A stretch of DNA of 23,281 nucleotides, from positions 1 to 23,281 of the forward strand of contig CAMLJW010000021.1 in assembly GCA_946480485.1 (NCBI GenBank). The letters are read 5' to 3'. The notes beneath the pieces are model-generated. The model worked only from the letters and a program-made list of their open reading frames with translations, had not been told where the DNA came from and did no database searches. The translations under genes and the position numbers were made by a program. Positions 1 through 8,395 of the stretch are shown in pieces. The DNA is from an uncultured Streptomyces sp. GTDB lineage: Bacteria > Actinomycetota > Actinomycetes > Streptomycetales > Streptomycetaceae. The stretch's first letter is position 1. Every line of letters begins with the position of its first letter.

Positions 1-1
1 C

Positions 2-427
2 GGCACCCTCAACGTCACCCAGGCCCTGCTCCCCGGGCTCACCGCCAGCGGCGACGGCACGGTGGTCGTCCTGTCCTCCACCGCGGGCCACGGCACCTAT
101 GAGGGCGGCGCCGGATACGTCGCCGCCAAGCACGGCGCCCACGTCCTCGCCGAAACGCTTCGCCTGGAGATCGTGGGCACCCCGGTCCGCGTCATCGAGA
201 TCGCGCCCGGCATGGTCAAGACGGACGAGTTCGCACTCACCCGCTTCGGCGGCGACGAGGAGAAGGCGGCGCACGTCTACGCGGGCGTGGCGGAGCCCCT
301 GACGGCCGACGACGTGGCCGACACGATCACCTGGGCGGTCACCCGCCCCTCCCACGTCAACATCGACCTCCTGATAGTCCGCCCACGGGCCCAGGCCTCC
401 AACACAAAGGTGCACAGGGACCTCTGA
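2..427 (+). CDS. Short-chain dehydrogenase/reductase, C-terminal part (5' end outside window)
   Basis: The reading frame is open from the first bases and enters from the left edge, so this is the C-terminal ~141 residues of a longer protein. The text shows the SDR (Rossmann-fold NAD(P)H oxidoreductase) pattern: an NVTQALLPG helix, a VVVLSSTAG strand carrying the catalytic-type serine, then a YVAAK stretch matching the catalytic YxxxK motif. After it comes EIAPGMVKTDEF, the usual substrate-lid segment (PGxVxT). The substrate cannot be read from this fragment. The stop codon overlaps the next start by one base (TGATG), so the small membrane protein downstream is probably in the same operon. The family assignment is firm and the specific reaction is unknown. 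Confidence 0.9.
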   Translation, partial: GTLNVTQALLPGLTASGDGTVVVLSSTAGHGTYEGGAGYVAAKHGAHVLAETLRLEIVGTPVRVIEIAPGMVKTDEFALTRFGGDEEKAAHVYAGVAEPLTADDVADTITWAVTRPSHVNIDLLIVRPRAQASNTKVHRDL

Positions 428-615
428 TGCCCAACGCGCGGAACACCTCACCTGGGCCCCTTGGATCCCCCGAACTCTCCGACTCCCCGGAAAAACGCCG
501 CCTGGCCGAGGAGAAGAAGAACGAACGCCACGTCTGGTGGTACCTGGCGTACTTTCTTTTCGGCATCCACATCGTCGCGTTCGTCATGATCTACGCGGTG
601 ACACACGCGAAGTAG
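427..615 (+). CDS. Small single-pass membrane protein, DUF6126-like
   Basis: A 62-residue protein whose ATG overlaps the stop of the preceding SDR gene by one base, which suggests translational coupling. The first ~35 residues are polar and charged (EKRRLAEEKKNERH). One hydrophobic segment follows at about residues 37-57, starting WWYLAYFLFGIH, and the tail is short. This layout matches the small actinobacterial DUF6126 proteins as I remember them. No enzymatic motif is visible. It may anchor or assist a membrane-associated partner, but that is only inference. The high third-position GC and the tight overlap support a real gene. Confidence 0.8.
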   Translation: MPNARNTSPGPLGSPELSDSPEKRRLAEEKKNERHVWWYLAYFLFGIHIVAFVMIYAVTHAK

Positions 616-633
616 ACGTGGGCGCCAGCCACT

Positions 634-674
634 GTCGCCACGCCCCCGTCGGCTCAGTCAGTCAGCGTGGCGAC
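634..674 (+). terminator. Inverted repeat, probable terminator of the SDR-DUF6126 unit
   Basis: GTCGCCACGC at 634-643 pairs perfectly with GCGTGGCGAC at 665-674 across a 21-base loop, starting 19 bases after the stop of the small membrane protein. There is no T-run, as is common in Streptomyces. The right arm overlaps the 3' end of the rtcB remnant on the other strand. Confidence 0.45.
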
Positions 675-769
675 GTTCTGGAGCTGACGCAGAGCCACGT
701 CCTCCACCGAGGCGGGGTCCGTCCACATCCGGATCGGAACCCGTGCCCCGGCACCTCTGCATACGACAT
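654..769 (-). pseudogene. rtcB: rtcB 5' remnant (RNA-splicing ligase RtcB), frameshifted and truncated
   Basis: On the - strand an ATG at 769-767, preceded by a GGGAG ribosome-binding sequence, opens MSYAEVPG. A one-base shift in the run of four C/G at 746-749 then moves the frame to ARVPIRMWTDPASVED and LRQLQNVATL, followed by TD and a stop at 656-654. This is recognisably the RtcB N-terminus: E. coli RtcB has APVKMWT followed by a QQLINTAKMP-type stretch. RtcB is normally about 400 residues or more, so only the first ~37 codons remain. One extra G in the tract would restore the MSYAEVPGARVPIRMW reading. All catalytic histidine and cysteine metal ligands are missing. The region 770-973 upstream holds no other gene that I can support. 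Confidence 0.75.
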
Positions 770-973
770 AACTCTCCCGCTCCCCCGAAAAGCGATAAAA
801 GCCTGACATCGCATATACCGGCGCCAAGGTCGATGAAAGGGATGACAGACCGGCAGCCACGGCCGTGCGTGCGATACACATGGTGGTCATCGGCCACCTT
901 CGGCCGGCAAGCGAACAACCAGCACACACCGCAGATCAGCGAACACCGACACATCGTCGAGAGGAGCCCCGCC

Positions 974-1864
974 GTGCAGCGGAAGGCCTACGTATCCGGC
1001 GTCGCCGCGCTCCTCGCGGCGCTGCTGGCCGGCTGCGCCGGTTCCGGAAGCGAGGACGAGGCGGACAGCTCGAAACCGGGCCAGTCGAGCACGAGGGCCG
1101 CCGCGGCTGAGCCCGGCAGATACCGCACGCTTCCGGAGCCCTGCGGTGCCATCGAGCAGGACGCGCTCGACTCACTGCTGCCGGGCATGGAGCAGGTCAC
1201 GGACGAAAAGCAGCGCGAGAAGGCGTACGCGGGGACGGCGACGCTGACGTACGACACGGACCGTAAGGTCGGCTGCCGTTGGAAGGTGGACTCGACGAGC
1301 GCGGCCGATCATCTGTGGGTCGATTTCGAGCGTGTGGTGTCGTACGACAACTCCGTCAGCGACGACAGTCGTGCGTCGCAGATCTACGTGACGAAGCAGG
1401 AGGCGGCGGATCTTCCCGCGCCGTCGGAATCCGCGTCAGCAGGGTCAGCGGGGTCCTCGGAGGGGTCGGACGAAGACTCTGCCGGCGCCGGTTCACGTCG
1501 GACGCCCGACAAGTCCGGCACATCAGAGGACAGTCATGACGGCAGCGGCAAGGGGAACAGCGAAGACCGCGACAGCTCCGCTTCCCTCACCGGCGATGAA
1601 GGCGCGACGTCGAGCACCACTTCCACCCCCACCGCCCTCCAGCCCCGCACGCTCGACGGCCTGGGTGACGAGGCGTTCCTGGATGATGCGCTGAGCGACT
1701 CGCAGCAGCGCACGGTGACTGTGGTGTTCCGCACGTCCAATGTGATCGTGACGATCCAGTACGACGAGCAGCCGACGAGTACGACGGACACCCCCGGCAG
1801 CAAGGAAATGCAGGACAGGGTACGAAAGTTGGCGGATCAGCTCGCCGTAACGTTCGAGGAGTAG
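974..1864 (+). CDS. DUF3558-type lipoprotein with Ser/Asp-rich linker
   Basis: The GTG at 974 is chosen as start because GAGAGGAGC (959-967) lies just before it and because it places a lipoprotein signal peptide at the N-terminus: VQRKAYVSG, a hydrophobic stretch, then the lipobox LLAGC with lipidated Cys21. The upstream extension of the open frame looks non-coding. The mature 276 residues carry the DUF3558-like pattern: LPEPCGAI, a helix, then a GCRW strand whose Cys may form a disulfide with the first. Residues ~148-223 form an insert of Ser, Asp, Gly and Glu before the domain resumes at about LDGLGDEAFL. The protein should sit outside the membrane. Its function is unknown. It resembles the next gene, and the pair may be an old duplication. 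Confidence 0.85.
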   Translation: MQRKAYVSGVAALLAALLAGCAGSGSEDEADSSKPGQSSTRAAAAEPGRYRTLPEPCGAIEQDALDSLLPGMEQVTDEKQREKAYAGTATLTYDTDRKVGCRWKVDSTSAADHLWVDFERVVSYDNSVSDDSRASQIYVTKQEAADLPAPSESASAGSAGSSEGSDEDSAGAGSRRTPDKSGTSEDSHDGSGKGNSEDRDSSASLTGDEGATSSTTSTPTALQPRTLDGLGDEAFLDDALSDSQQRTVTVVFRTSNVIVTIQYDEQPTSTTDTPGSKEMQDRVRKLADQLAVTFEE

Positions 1865-1942
1865 TGGTCGTCCAGGGGGTTTTCCGGCTCGGCGGAACCG
1901 AACTCGCATTCGTCTCGTACGGCGTACCGTGGCCCATCGGAC

Positions 1943-1960
1943 CCGACCGAGCGCGGTCGG
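1943..1960 (+). terminator. Short GC hairpin between the two lipoprotein genes
   Basis: CCGACCG (1943-1949), a 4-base loop AGCG and CGGTCGG (1954-1960) form a perfect 7-bp hairpin in the 157-bp gap between the lipoprotein genes. It could be a weak terminator or part of the leader of the second gene. There is no T-run. Confidence 0.3.
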
Positions 1961-2021
1961 CCGAAGCTGCAGAGCCGTAGAGCCCGACCGCACGCACACC
2001 CGCGTCTTGAGTGAAGGAACC

Positions 2022-2864
2022 ATGCACCGACCCGCACAGCGACTCACCCGCCTCCTCGTCTGCGCAGCCGTCGTCCCGGTGATGCTCGTCGCCGCCGGCT
2101 GCTCCTGGGACTTCGGCTCCGGTGACGACGCGAAGAAGGACTCCGGCGCACAGTCCTCAGCCTCCGCCACGAAGGCCGCGGTGGTGAAGGAGGCCGCGTA
2201 CGGGAAGCTGCCGGAGCCCTGCAAGGTGTTGCCGTCCAAGACTCTGGGCGAGCTGGTCCCCAAGGCCGACAAGTCCGGCAAGGAAGGCGAGTCGGACGAC
2301 ACGGCGACGCGTGGCAGCTGCTCCTGGGACAGCCTCGACGACAACGGCGTGAAGGGCTCCCAGTTCCGTTGGCTGAACGTGTCCCTGCTGCGCTTCGAGT
2401 CGGGCGCGGCCCGCGGCACGGGCGAGAAGCTGGCGGCGACGTACTACGACGATCACGTCCAGCGCGCGCAGTCGGTGAAGGACGCGAAGAACACCAAGTC
2501 GGAGCCGGTGTCCGGCACGGGTACCGAGGCGACGGCGGTGAGGTACGAACTGAAGAAGAAGGAAGGCACCTTCAAGCAGCAGACGATCGTGGTCCGGGCC
2601 GAGAACATCGTCCTGACGCTCGACTACAACGGCGCCGGCCTGGCGGGTGACAAGTCCCCGAGCGCCGCGGACATGTCGAAGGCGGCGCGGAAAGCCGCGA
2701 AGGAAGCCGTGGAGGCGGTGGTGATGGCGAACCAGGCCGCCGACTCCGGCGACTCCGGCGCTGCCGGCACAAGCAAGAGCCCGAACAAGCGCCCGAGCAA
2801 GAGCCCGACCAGGGACGCCGAACCCTCCCCCTCGGCCAGCAAGTCCGCCGCGAAGAAGCACTGA
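2022..2864 (+). CDS. DUF3558-type lipoprotein
   Basis: The ATG at 2022 follows a GAAGGA ribosome-binding sequence and begins MHRPAQRLTR, a hydrophobic stretch and the lipobox VAAGC, so Cys27 should be lipidated. The frame is open further upstream, but that part shows no signal peptide. The 280-residue protein has the same pattern as its neighbour: KLPEPCKVL, a helical segment, GSCSWDS, then beta-rich sequence ending in ENIVLTLDYNG. Residues ~236-280 are a basic Lys/Ser/Pro-rich tail (SKSPNKRPSKSPTRD), unlike the acidic insert of the upstream paralogue, and could contact anionic cell wall or teichoic acid (inference). A strong hairpin follows the gene. No catalytic motif is seen. Confidence 0.85.
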   Translation: MHRPAQRLTRLLVCAAVVPVMLVAAGCSWDFGSGDDAKKDSGAQSSASATKAAVVKEAAYGKLPEPCKVLPSKTLGELVPKADKSGKEGESDDTATRGSCSWDSLDDNGVKGSQFRWLNVSLLRFESGAARGTGEKLAATYYDDHVQRAQSVKDAKNTKSEPVSGTGTEATAVRYELKKKEGTFKQQTIVVRAENIVLTLDYNGAGLAGDKSPSAADMSKAARKAAKEAVEAVVMANQAADSGDSGAAGTSKSPNKRPSKSPTRDAEPSPSASKSAAKKH

Positions 2865-2890
2865 GCAGGCCCCGCACCTGGACCCCGCGT

Positions 2891-2928
2891 GGCGGGAGCC
2901 CGGCCCCCGCGCAGGCCGGGCTCCCGCC
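2891..2928 (+). terminator. Strong hairpin terminator after the second lipoprotein gene
   Basis: GGCGGGAGCCCGGCC (2891-2905) pairs perfectly with GGCCGGGCTCCCGCC (2914-2928) over an 8-base loop, giving a 15-bp GC stem 26 bases after the stop. There is no T-run, which fits actinobacterial hairpin terminators. Confidence 0.75.
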
Positions 2929-2948
2929 CTACCGGCCACCGGTACCCC

Positions 2949-2978
2949 GCACACGTGTGCCACCCTGTTGCGCGCAAC
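2949..2978. promoter_or_regulatory. Two perfect 12-bp palindromes upstream of the DUF2637 gene
   Basis: GCACACGTGTGC (2949-2960) and GTTGCGCGCAAC (2967-2978) are both perfect palindromes with centres 18 bp apart. They lie between the preceding terminator and the ribosome-binding sequence GGGGAGGGGAG of the next gene. The position fits a tandem operator or a promoter-region dyad. I do not recognise the binding protein. Confidence 0.35.
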
Positions 2979-3003
2979 ACGTCGCAAGGGGAGGGGAGTA
3001 CGG

Positions 3004-4383
3004 GTGACCGCGTCCATGCAGCTCACGAAGACGCACCGGCTACTCATCGGGGTCGTCGTCTTCGGAGCGGTCGTCATCGCCGGTATCGGCTTCGCCGGTT
3101 CGTACGCGGCGGTGCGCGAACTCGCCCTCCAGAAGGGCTTCGGAAACTTCAGCTATGTCTTCCCGATCGGCATCGACGCGGGCATCTGCGTCCTGCTGGC
3201 CCTGGACCTCCTGCTGACCTGGATCCGTATCCCCTTCCCGCTGCTGCGGCAGACGGCATGGCTGCTGACGGCGGCGACGATCGCGTTCAACGGCGCGGCC
3301 GCCTGGCCGGACCCGCTCGGCGTCGGCATGCACGCGGTCATCCCGATCCTGTTCGTCGTCGCGGTCGAGGCGGCCCGGCACGCGATCGGCCGGATCGCGG
3401 ACATCACGGCCGACAAGCACATGGAGGGCGTACGCCTCACCCGCTGGCTCCTCTCCCCCATCCCGACCTTCCTCCTCTGGCGCCGTATGAAGCTGTGGGA
3501 GCTGCGCTCCTACGATGCCGTGATCAAGCTGGAGCAGGAACGTCTCGTCTACCGAGCGAGGCTCCGCTCCCGCTTCGGGCGGGCATGGCGCCGCAAGGCC
3601 CCGGTGGAGTCCCTGATGCCGCTGCGGCTGGCCCGCTACGGCGTCCCTCTGGCGGAAACGGCCCCGGCGGGCCTGGCAGCAGCGGGAATCGAACCGGCGC
3701 TACTGCCGCCGGCACCGCAGGTCGACATCGCCCCAGCTGCGGACAGTCGTGCCGCCAGGGCGACACGGGTGGGCACAACGGCAGCTCACAGCGAGCAGCG
3801 CCCCCAGTTGGAGAGCATCCCCACCCAGCAGCAGCCCGAGCCCACCGAGTACAAGGAACAGGGATACGCCGAGCAGGAACCCCCGGCAGACGAAAGCCCC
3901 TGGCTCCACGCCCGCCACCCCCAGAAGGTCCCCTACCAGGGCGGCTACGCCCCCTCGTACGAGCCGGAGGAACCGTACGGCGAGTGGTACGAGGAGCAGG
4001 ACCCGGAGCAGTACCAGCAGTTCGAGCCGGACTCCCGGGACCCCCGCTACCAGCAGCAACAGTCCGAGGCCCCCGACCTCCAGGATCCGCAACCGGAACC
4101 CTCCCCCGAGGACACCGGCAGCTTCCCCATCCCCGCCGGCCCCGGCCGCACCCGCGAGTTGGGCGAGGGCGGCGGCCCGCCGGAAGCCCCGGAACCGGAC
4201 GAGGAGTCGTACTACCAGGTGTTCAAGCAGTCGATAAACGGCAGCTACCCGACACCGCGGGAGTTCAGCGCCGACGTGGAGGCGACGTACGGCGTCCCCG
4301 TCCCGGACGCCGATGCCAAGCGGATGGTCAACCGCTTCACGAACCGCCACACCGCGGAACTGCAAGAGGACCACATCGCGTAA
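3004..4383 (+). CDS. DUF2637 membrane protein with long Pro/Gln/Glu-rich tail
   Basis: The GTG at 3004 is chosen because AGGGGAGGGGAG (ending at 2998) precedes it and because VTASMQLTKTHRLL leads directly into the first membrane segment. The 459-residue protein has four predicted membrane spans at about residues 13-33, 53-73, 84-102 and 108-123, including SYVFPIGIDAGICVLLALDL, which is typical of DUF2637. Related proteins occur beside Streptomyces plasmid spread (Spd) functions as well as in chromosomes. A basic cytoplasmic segment (~150-215) follows, then a disordered region rich in Pro, Gln and Glu (~255-395). A compact C-terminal region (~400-459, DEESYYQVFKQSINGSYPTP) looks helix-turn-helix-like. 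A DNA-linked membrane role is plausible but unproven. The gene ends at a bidirectional terminator. Confidence 0.85.
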   Translation: MTASMQLTKTHRLLIGVVVFGAVVIAGIGFAGSYAAVRELALQKGFGNFSYVFPIGIDAGICVLLALDLLLTWIRIPFPLLRQTAWLLTAATIAFNGAAAWPDPLGVGMHAVIPILFVVAVEAARHAIGRIADITADKHMEGVRLTRWLLSPIPTFLLWRRMKLWELRSYDAVIKLEQERLVYRARLRSRFGRAWRRKAPVESLMPLRLARYGVPLAETAPAGLAAAGIEPALLPPAPQVDIAPAADSRAARATRVGTTAAHSEQRPQLESIPTQQQPEPTEYKEQGYAEQEPPADESPWLHARHPQKVPYQGGYAPSYEPEEPYGEWYEEQDPEQYQQFEPDSRDPRYQQQQSEAPDLQDPQPEPSPEDTGSFPIPAGPGRTRELGEGGGPPEAPEPDEESYYQVFKQSINGSYPTPREFSADVEATYGVPVPDADAKRMVNRFTNRHTAELQEDHIA

Positions 4384-4402
4384 CCGCCAGCAGTACGAGG
4401 GC

Positions 4403-4432
4403 GGGGGCGCCCGGAGTTCACCGGGCGCCCCC
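4403..4432. terminator. Bidirectional terminator between DUF2637 gene and lysS
   Basis: GGGGGCGCCCGG (4403-4414) and CCGGGCGCCCCC (4421-4432) form a perfect 12-bp stem with loop AGTTCA. It lies in the 67-bp gap between two convergent stop codons and can serve both strands. Confidence 0.8.
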
Positions 4433-4450
4433 CATCTTCGTAGAACCGGG

Positions 4451-6196
4451 TTACTCCCCCAGCAGCTTCCGCACCTGCTCCTGCCCCACCGCCAGCAGCA
4501 GGGTGGGCAGTCGCGGCCCCGTGTCCCGCCCGACCAGCAGGTGATACAGCAGCGCGAAGAACGACCGCTGAGCCGTCTTGATCTCAGCCGGCAGCTCCTT
4601 CGGCCCGGCGTCGGGCGAGAACCCGGCCTGCACCTTGGGGACGCCGTACACGAGGTGGGACAGCCCGTCGAGGGACCAGTGGTCGGCGAGCCCGTCCAGC
4701 AGCAGCCGCAGCGATTCCCGCCCCTGCTCGTCAAGGGACTTCAGCAGTTCGACGTCCGGCTCACCCCGCACGATCGTCCGCTGATCCGCCGGCACCTGGG
4801 TGTTGATCCACGCCTCGGCCTTGTCGTACCGGGGCCGGACCTCGTCCAGCGAGCCCAGCGGGTTCTCCGGATCCAGCTCGCTCAGGATCCGCAACGCCTG
4901 GTCCTGGTGCCCGGCCGTGATGTCGGCGACGGAGGCCAGCGTCCGGTACGGCAACGGCCGTGCCGTGCGCGGCAGTTCACCTCCCGAGGTGCGCACCGCC
5001 CGCGAGTGCGCGGCCACGTCCGCGGGCAGCGGGGCCCCGTCGGCGACCTTGGCGCCGAGCTTGTCCCACTCGTCGTACAGCCGCTGGATCTCCTGGTCGA
5101 AGGCGATCTTGAAGGACTGGTTGGGCCGGCGCCGGGCGTAGAGCCAGCGCAGCAACTGCGGCTCCATGATCTTGAGGGCATCCGCCGGCGTGGGCACCCC
5201 GCCCCGCGAGGACGACATCTTGGCCATGCCGCTGATGCCGACGAAGGCGTACATGGGCCCGATCGGCTGCTCGCCGCCGAAGATCCCGACGATCTGCCCG
5301 CCGACCTGGAAGGAGGACCCGGGTGACGAGTGGTCGACACCGCTCGGTTCGAAGACGACCCCCTCGTACGCCCACCGCATGGGCCAGTCGACCTTCCACA
5401 CCAGCTTGCCGCGGTTGAACTCGGTCAGCCGGACGGTCTCCGAGAGGCCGCACGCGGAGCAGGTGTACGTCAGCTCGGTGGTGTCGTCGTCGTACGCGGT
5501 GACCGTGGTGAAATCCTTGCCGCAGCCGCCGCAGTAGGGCTTGTACGGGAAGTATCCGGCGGAGCCGGTGCCGTCGTCCTCGGCGGCGGCGCCGGATCCC
5601 TCGGCGGCCTCGAGCTCGGCTGCGTCGACGGGCTTCTGCCCCTGCTGCTGCTTCTTGGGCGGGGCCTTCTTGGTCCGGTACTGGGCGAGGATCGCGTCGA
5701 TGTCCCCGCGGTGCCTCATCGCGTGCAGGATCTGCTCGCGGTAGACCCCGCTCGTGTACTGCCGGGTCTGGCTGATTCCGTCGAACTCGACGCCGAGCTC
5801 GCCCAGCGCCTCGATCATCGCGGCCTTGAAGTGCTCGGCCCAGTTCGGGTGGGCGGAGCCCTTCGGGGCGGGGACGGAGGTGAGGGGCCGGCCGATGTGC
5901 TCGGCCCACGAATCGTCGATCCCGGCGACGCCCTTCGGGACCTTGCGGTACCGGTCGTAGTCGTCCCACGAGATGAGGTGCCGGACCTCGTATCCACGCC
6001 GCCGGATCTCGTCCGCGACGAGGTGCGGCGTCATGACCTCCCGGAGGTTTCCCAGGTGGATGAGGCCGGAGGGCGACAGGCCGGACGCGACGACGACGGG
6101 TTTCCCAGGCGCCCGACGCTCCGACTCCTCGATGACCTCATCCGCGTAACGGGAGACCCAGTCGGTGGTCTCGGTGCTCTGAGCCACGATCGGCAC
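4451..6196 (-). CDS. lysS: Lysyl-tRNA synthetase, class I
   Basis: This 581-residue cytoplasmic enzyme charges tRNA-Lys with lysine using ATP. It is the class I form, not the class II LysRS common in bacteria: a HIGH-type motif HLGN (residues 47-50, in [13 protein letters not shown]) and a KMSKS-type loop KMSSS (326-330) mark the Rossmann catalytic core. Four cysteines (222, 225, 246, 249) form a likely zinc ribbon in the inserted region. A low-complexity stretch ([10 protein letters not shown], then Ala/Glu-rich, ~176-213) precedes it and is probably a flexible insert. The helical C-terminal anticodon-binding part runs to LLGE. The start is GTG at 6196, preceded by AAGAAGGAC. The gene is divergent from argS across 192 bp, so the two synthetases may share a control region. 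Confidence 0.93.
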   Translation of the reverse strand: MPIVAQSTETTDWVSRYADEVIEESERRAPGKPVVVASGLSPSGLIHLGNLREVMTPHLVADEIRRRGYEVRHLISWDDYDRYRKVPKGVAGIDDSWAEHIGRPLTSVPAPKGSAHPNWAEHFKAAMIEALGELGVEFDGISQTRQYTSGVYREQILHAMRHRGDIDAILAQYRTKKAPPKKQQQGQKPVDAAELEAAEGSGAAAEDDGTGSAGYFPYKPYCGGCGKDFTTVTAYDDDTTELTYTCSACGLSETVRLTEFNRGKLVWKVDWPMRWAYEGVVFEPSGVDHSSPGSSFQVGGQIVGIFGGEQPIGPMYAFVGISGMAKMSSSRGGVPTPADALKIMEPQLLRWLYARRRPNQSFKIAFDQEIQRLYDEWDKLGAKVADGAPLPADVAAHSRAVRTSGGELPRTARPLPYRTLASVADITAGHQDQALRILSELDPENPLGSLDEVRPRYDKAEAWINTQVPADQRTIVRGEPDVELLKSLDEQGRESLRLLLDGLADHWSLDGLSHLVYGVPKVQAGFSPDAGPKELPAEIKTAQRSFFALLYHLLVGRDTGPRLPTLLLAVGQEQVRKLLGE

Positions 6197-6388
6197 GTCC
6201 TTCTTTCCTCAAGGATTCGTCATGGGCCGGCGGTCCGGTTCGCGCGGCTGACCATCCCATTCTCCCAGCTCCGCCGCGATCCACGAAAACCCCTTCTCAT
6301 CGCCCCGCCGCGCCCGGAAAAACCGCTTTACCACCATGGGATACTGGCCGCATCCACCCGTACCCACGAGGAGAACGGCACCCACTCC

Positions 6389-8164
6389 ATGGCCTCGGTC
6401 ACGTCCCTCACCGCAAACGTCCACCAGCGCCTGACGGCCGCGCTCACGGCTGCCCTACCGGCGGCCGACGCGACCGCCGACCCGCTGCTGCGACGTAGCG
6501 ACCGGGCGGACTTCCAGGCCAACGGAATCCTGGCGCTGGCGAAGAAGGCGAAGGCCAACCCGCGGGAGCTGGCGGCCGGCGTCGTCGAGCAGGTCGTCAC
6601 CGGTGACGTGATCAAGGACATCGAGGTCTCGGGCCCCGGATTCCTCAACGTCACGATCACGGACAAGGCGATCGTCGACAACCTCGCGGCGCGCTACACG
6701 GACCCGACGGGCCGCCTCGGCGTGCCCTTCGCGGAGCACCCGGGCACCACGGTGATCGACTACGCGCAGCCGAACGTCGCGAAGGAGATGCACGTGGGCC
6801 ATCTCCGCTCCGCCGTGATCGGGAACTCGATCGTGCAGATCCTGGAGTTCGTCGGCGAGACCGTCGTGAGGCGGCACCACATCGGCGACTGGGGCACCCA
6901 GTTCGGCATGCTCATCCAGTACCTGATCGAGCACCCGCACGAGCTGGACCACAGGGGCGGCGAGATCTCCGGTGAAGAGGCGATGTCGAACCTCAACGGG
7001 CTCTACAAGGCTTCCCGCGCGCTCTTCGACTCCGACGAGGAGTTCAAGACGCGTTCGCGCCGCCGGGTGGTCGACCTCCAGGCCGGCGAGCCGGAGACTC
7101 TGGCCCTGTGGCAGAAGTTCGTGGACGAGTCGAAGATCTACTTCTACTCGGTCTTCGACAAGCTGGACATGGAGATCCACGACCCTGACGTGGTCGGCGA
7201 GTCGGGCTACAACGACATGCTGGACGAGACGTGCCGCCTGCTGGAGGAGTCCGGTGTCGCCGTGCGCTCCGAGGGTGCGCTGTGCGTGTTCTTCGACGAC
7301 GTCAGGGGTCCGGAGGGCAACCCGGTCCCGCTGATCGTGAAGAAGTCCGACGGCGGCTACGGCTACGCGGCGACGGACCTCTCGGCGATCAGGGACCGTG
7401 TCTTCAACCTGAAGGCGAGCACGCTTTTGTACGTGGTCGACGTCCGCCAGTCCCTGCACTTCAAGATGGTCTTCGAGACCGCGCGCAGGGCGGGCTGGCT
7501 GAACGGTGACACAAGGACGGAGCAGCTGGCCTTCGGCACGGTCCTCGGCAAGGACGGCAAGCCGTTCAAGACCCGTGAGGGTGAGACGGTCCGGCTGGTC
7601 GACCTCCTCGACGAGGCGATCGACCGCGCCACGGCCGTGGTCCGCGAGAAGGCCGAGAAGGTGGGCCTGACGGGGGACGAGATCGTCGAGAACGGCCGGT
7701 ACGTCGGGATCGGCGCCGTGAAGTACGCGGACCTGTCGACCTCGGCGGTGCGGGACTACAAGTTCGACCTGGACCAGATGGTGTCGCTGAGCGGCGACAC
7801 GAGCGTGTACCTCCAGTACGCGTACGCCCGTATCCAGTCGATCCTCCGCAAGGCGGGCGACGCGCGCCCACTCGCGCACCCGGAGCTCGAACTGGCCCCG
7901 GCGGAGCGGGCGCTGGGTCTGCACCTGGACCGGTTCGGCGAGCTGCTGCTGGAGGTGGCGGCAGGGTACGAGCCGCACAAGCTGGCCGCGTACCTGTACC
8001 AGCTGGCGTCGCATCTGACGACGTTCTACGACCAGTGTCAGGTACTGAGCGACGCCAACCCGCGGGAGGTCGTCGAGAACCGTCTGTTCCTCGTCGACCT
8101 TACGGCGCGCACACTCCACCAGGGCATGGCCCTGCTGGGCATCAGGACGCCCGAGCGCCTTTGA
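6389..8164 (+). CDS. argS: Arginyl-tRNA synthetase
   Basis: A 591-residue class I aminoacyl-tRNA synthetase that attaches arginine to tRNA-Arg. The N-terminal tRNA-D-loop-binding (Add-1) domain contains GFLNVTI (85-91). The HIGH-type motif HVGH is at 135-138 in [15 protein letters not shown]. The KMSKS position is occupied by the degenerate [10 protein letters not shown], normal in many ArgRS. The C-terminal helical anticodon-binding domain includes [17 protein letters not shown]. The frame is open far upstream, but that part is antisense to lysS. MASVTSL at 6389 fits the family N-terminus, and GAGGAG (6368-6373) lies about 15 bases ahead, which is rather far. A GATACT sequence at 6340-6345 is a possible -10 element. 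The stop lies in the first unit of a 20-bp tandem repeat. Confidence 0.95.
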   Translation: MASVTSLTANVHQRLTAALTAALPAADATADPLLRRSDRADFQANGILALAKKAKANPRELAAGVVEQVVTGDVIKDIEVSGPGFLNVTITDKAIVDNLAARYTDPTGRLGVPFAEHPGTTVIDYAQPNVAKEMHVGHLRSAVIGNSIVQILEFVGETVVRRHHIGDWGTQFGMLIQYLIEHPHELDHRGGEISGEEAMSNLNGLYKASRALFDSDEEFKTRSRRRVVDLQAGEPETLALWQKFVDESKIYFYSVFDKLDMEIHDPDVVGESGYNDMLDETCRLLEESGVAVRSEGALCVFFDDVRGPEGNPVPLIVKKSDGGYGYAATDLSAIRDRVFNLKASTLLYVVDVRQSLHFKMVFETARRAGWLNGDTRTEQLAFGTVLGKDGKPFKTREGETVRLVDLLDEAIDRATAVVREKAEKVGLTGDEIVENGRYVGIGAVKYADLSTSAVRDYKFDLDQMVSLSGDTSVYLQYAYARIQSILRKAGDARPLAHPELELAPAERALGLHLDRFGELLLEVAAGYEPHKLAAYLYQLASHLTTFYDQCQVLSDANPREVVENRLFLVDLTARTLHQGMALLGIRTPERL

Positions 8165-8204
8165 AGACGCCCGAGCGCCTTTGAAGACGCCCGAGCGCCT
8201 TTGA
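8145..8204 (+). repeat. Three-copy 20-bp tandem repeat spanning the argS stop codon
   Basis: The unit AGACGCCCGAGCGCCTTTGA occurs at 8145-8164 (one mismatch, GG for AG at the start), 8165-8184 and 8185-8204. The first copy encodes the last six residues of ArgRS, RTPERL, and its stop. The following copies repeat the same codons and stop after it. The later copies are not translated from argS. Confidence 0.95.
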
Positions 8205-8395
8205 AGGCGCCGCCGAAGCCGACGCTGGACGCGCTCGCGGAGAGGTGGTTCGGGACGGGCTGATGGCCGCGGGGCACGTGCGCGTGGCCCGGGCGCGGGC
8301 TGACGCGGCCGGGGGAGACACGGCTCGGCGTCGGCCCATGCGCCGGTGCACGGGCCGGCGGGCCGTTGTCAGTGCCGGGTTCTACAGTCACGTGC

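Noticed and set aside
743..973. Upstream in-frame extension of the first lipoprotein gene
   Set aside because: It would bury the signal peptide and lipobox inside the protein. A good ribosome-binding sequence precedes the GTG at 974.
2157..3077. Long open frame on the - strand opposite the second lipoprotein gene
   Set aside because: It is Arg/Gly/Ala-rich without domains, has the wrong third-position bias and crosses a strong terminator. It is the usual shadow in high-GC DNA.
5330..6388. Upstream in-frame extension of argS
   Set aside because: It lies antisense to lysS, and its residues show no similarity to ArgRS. The ArgRS N-terminal pattern starts at 6389.
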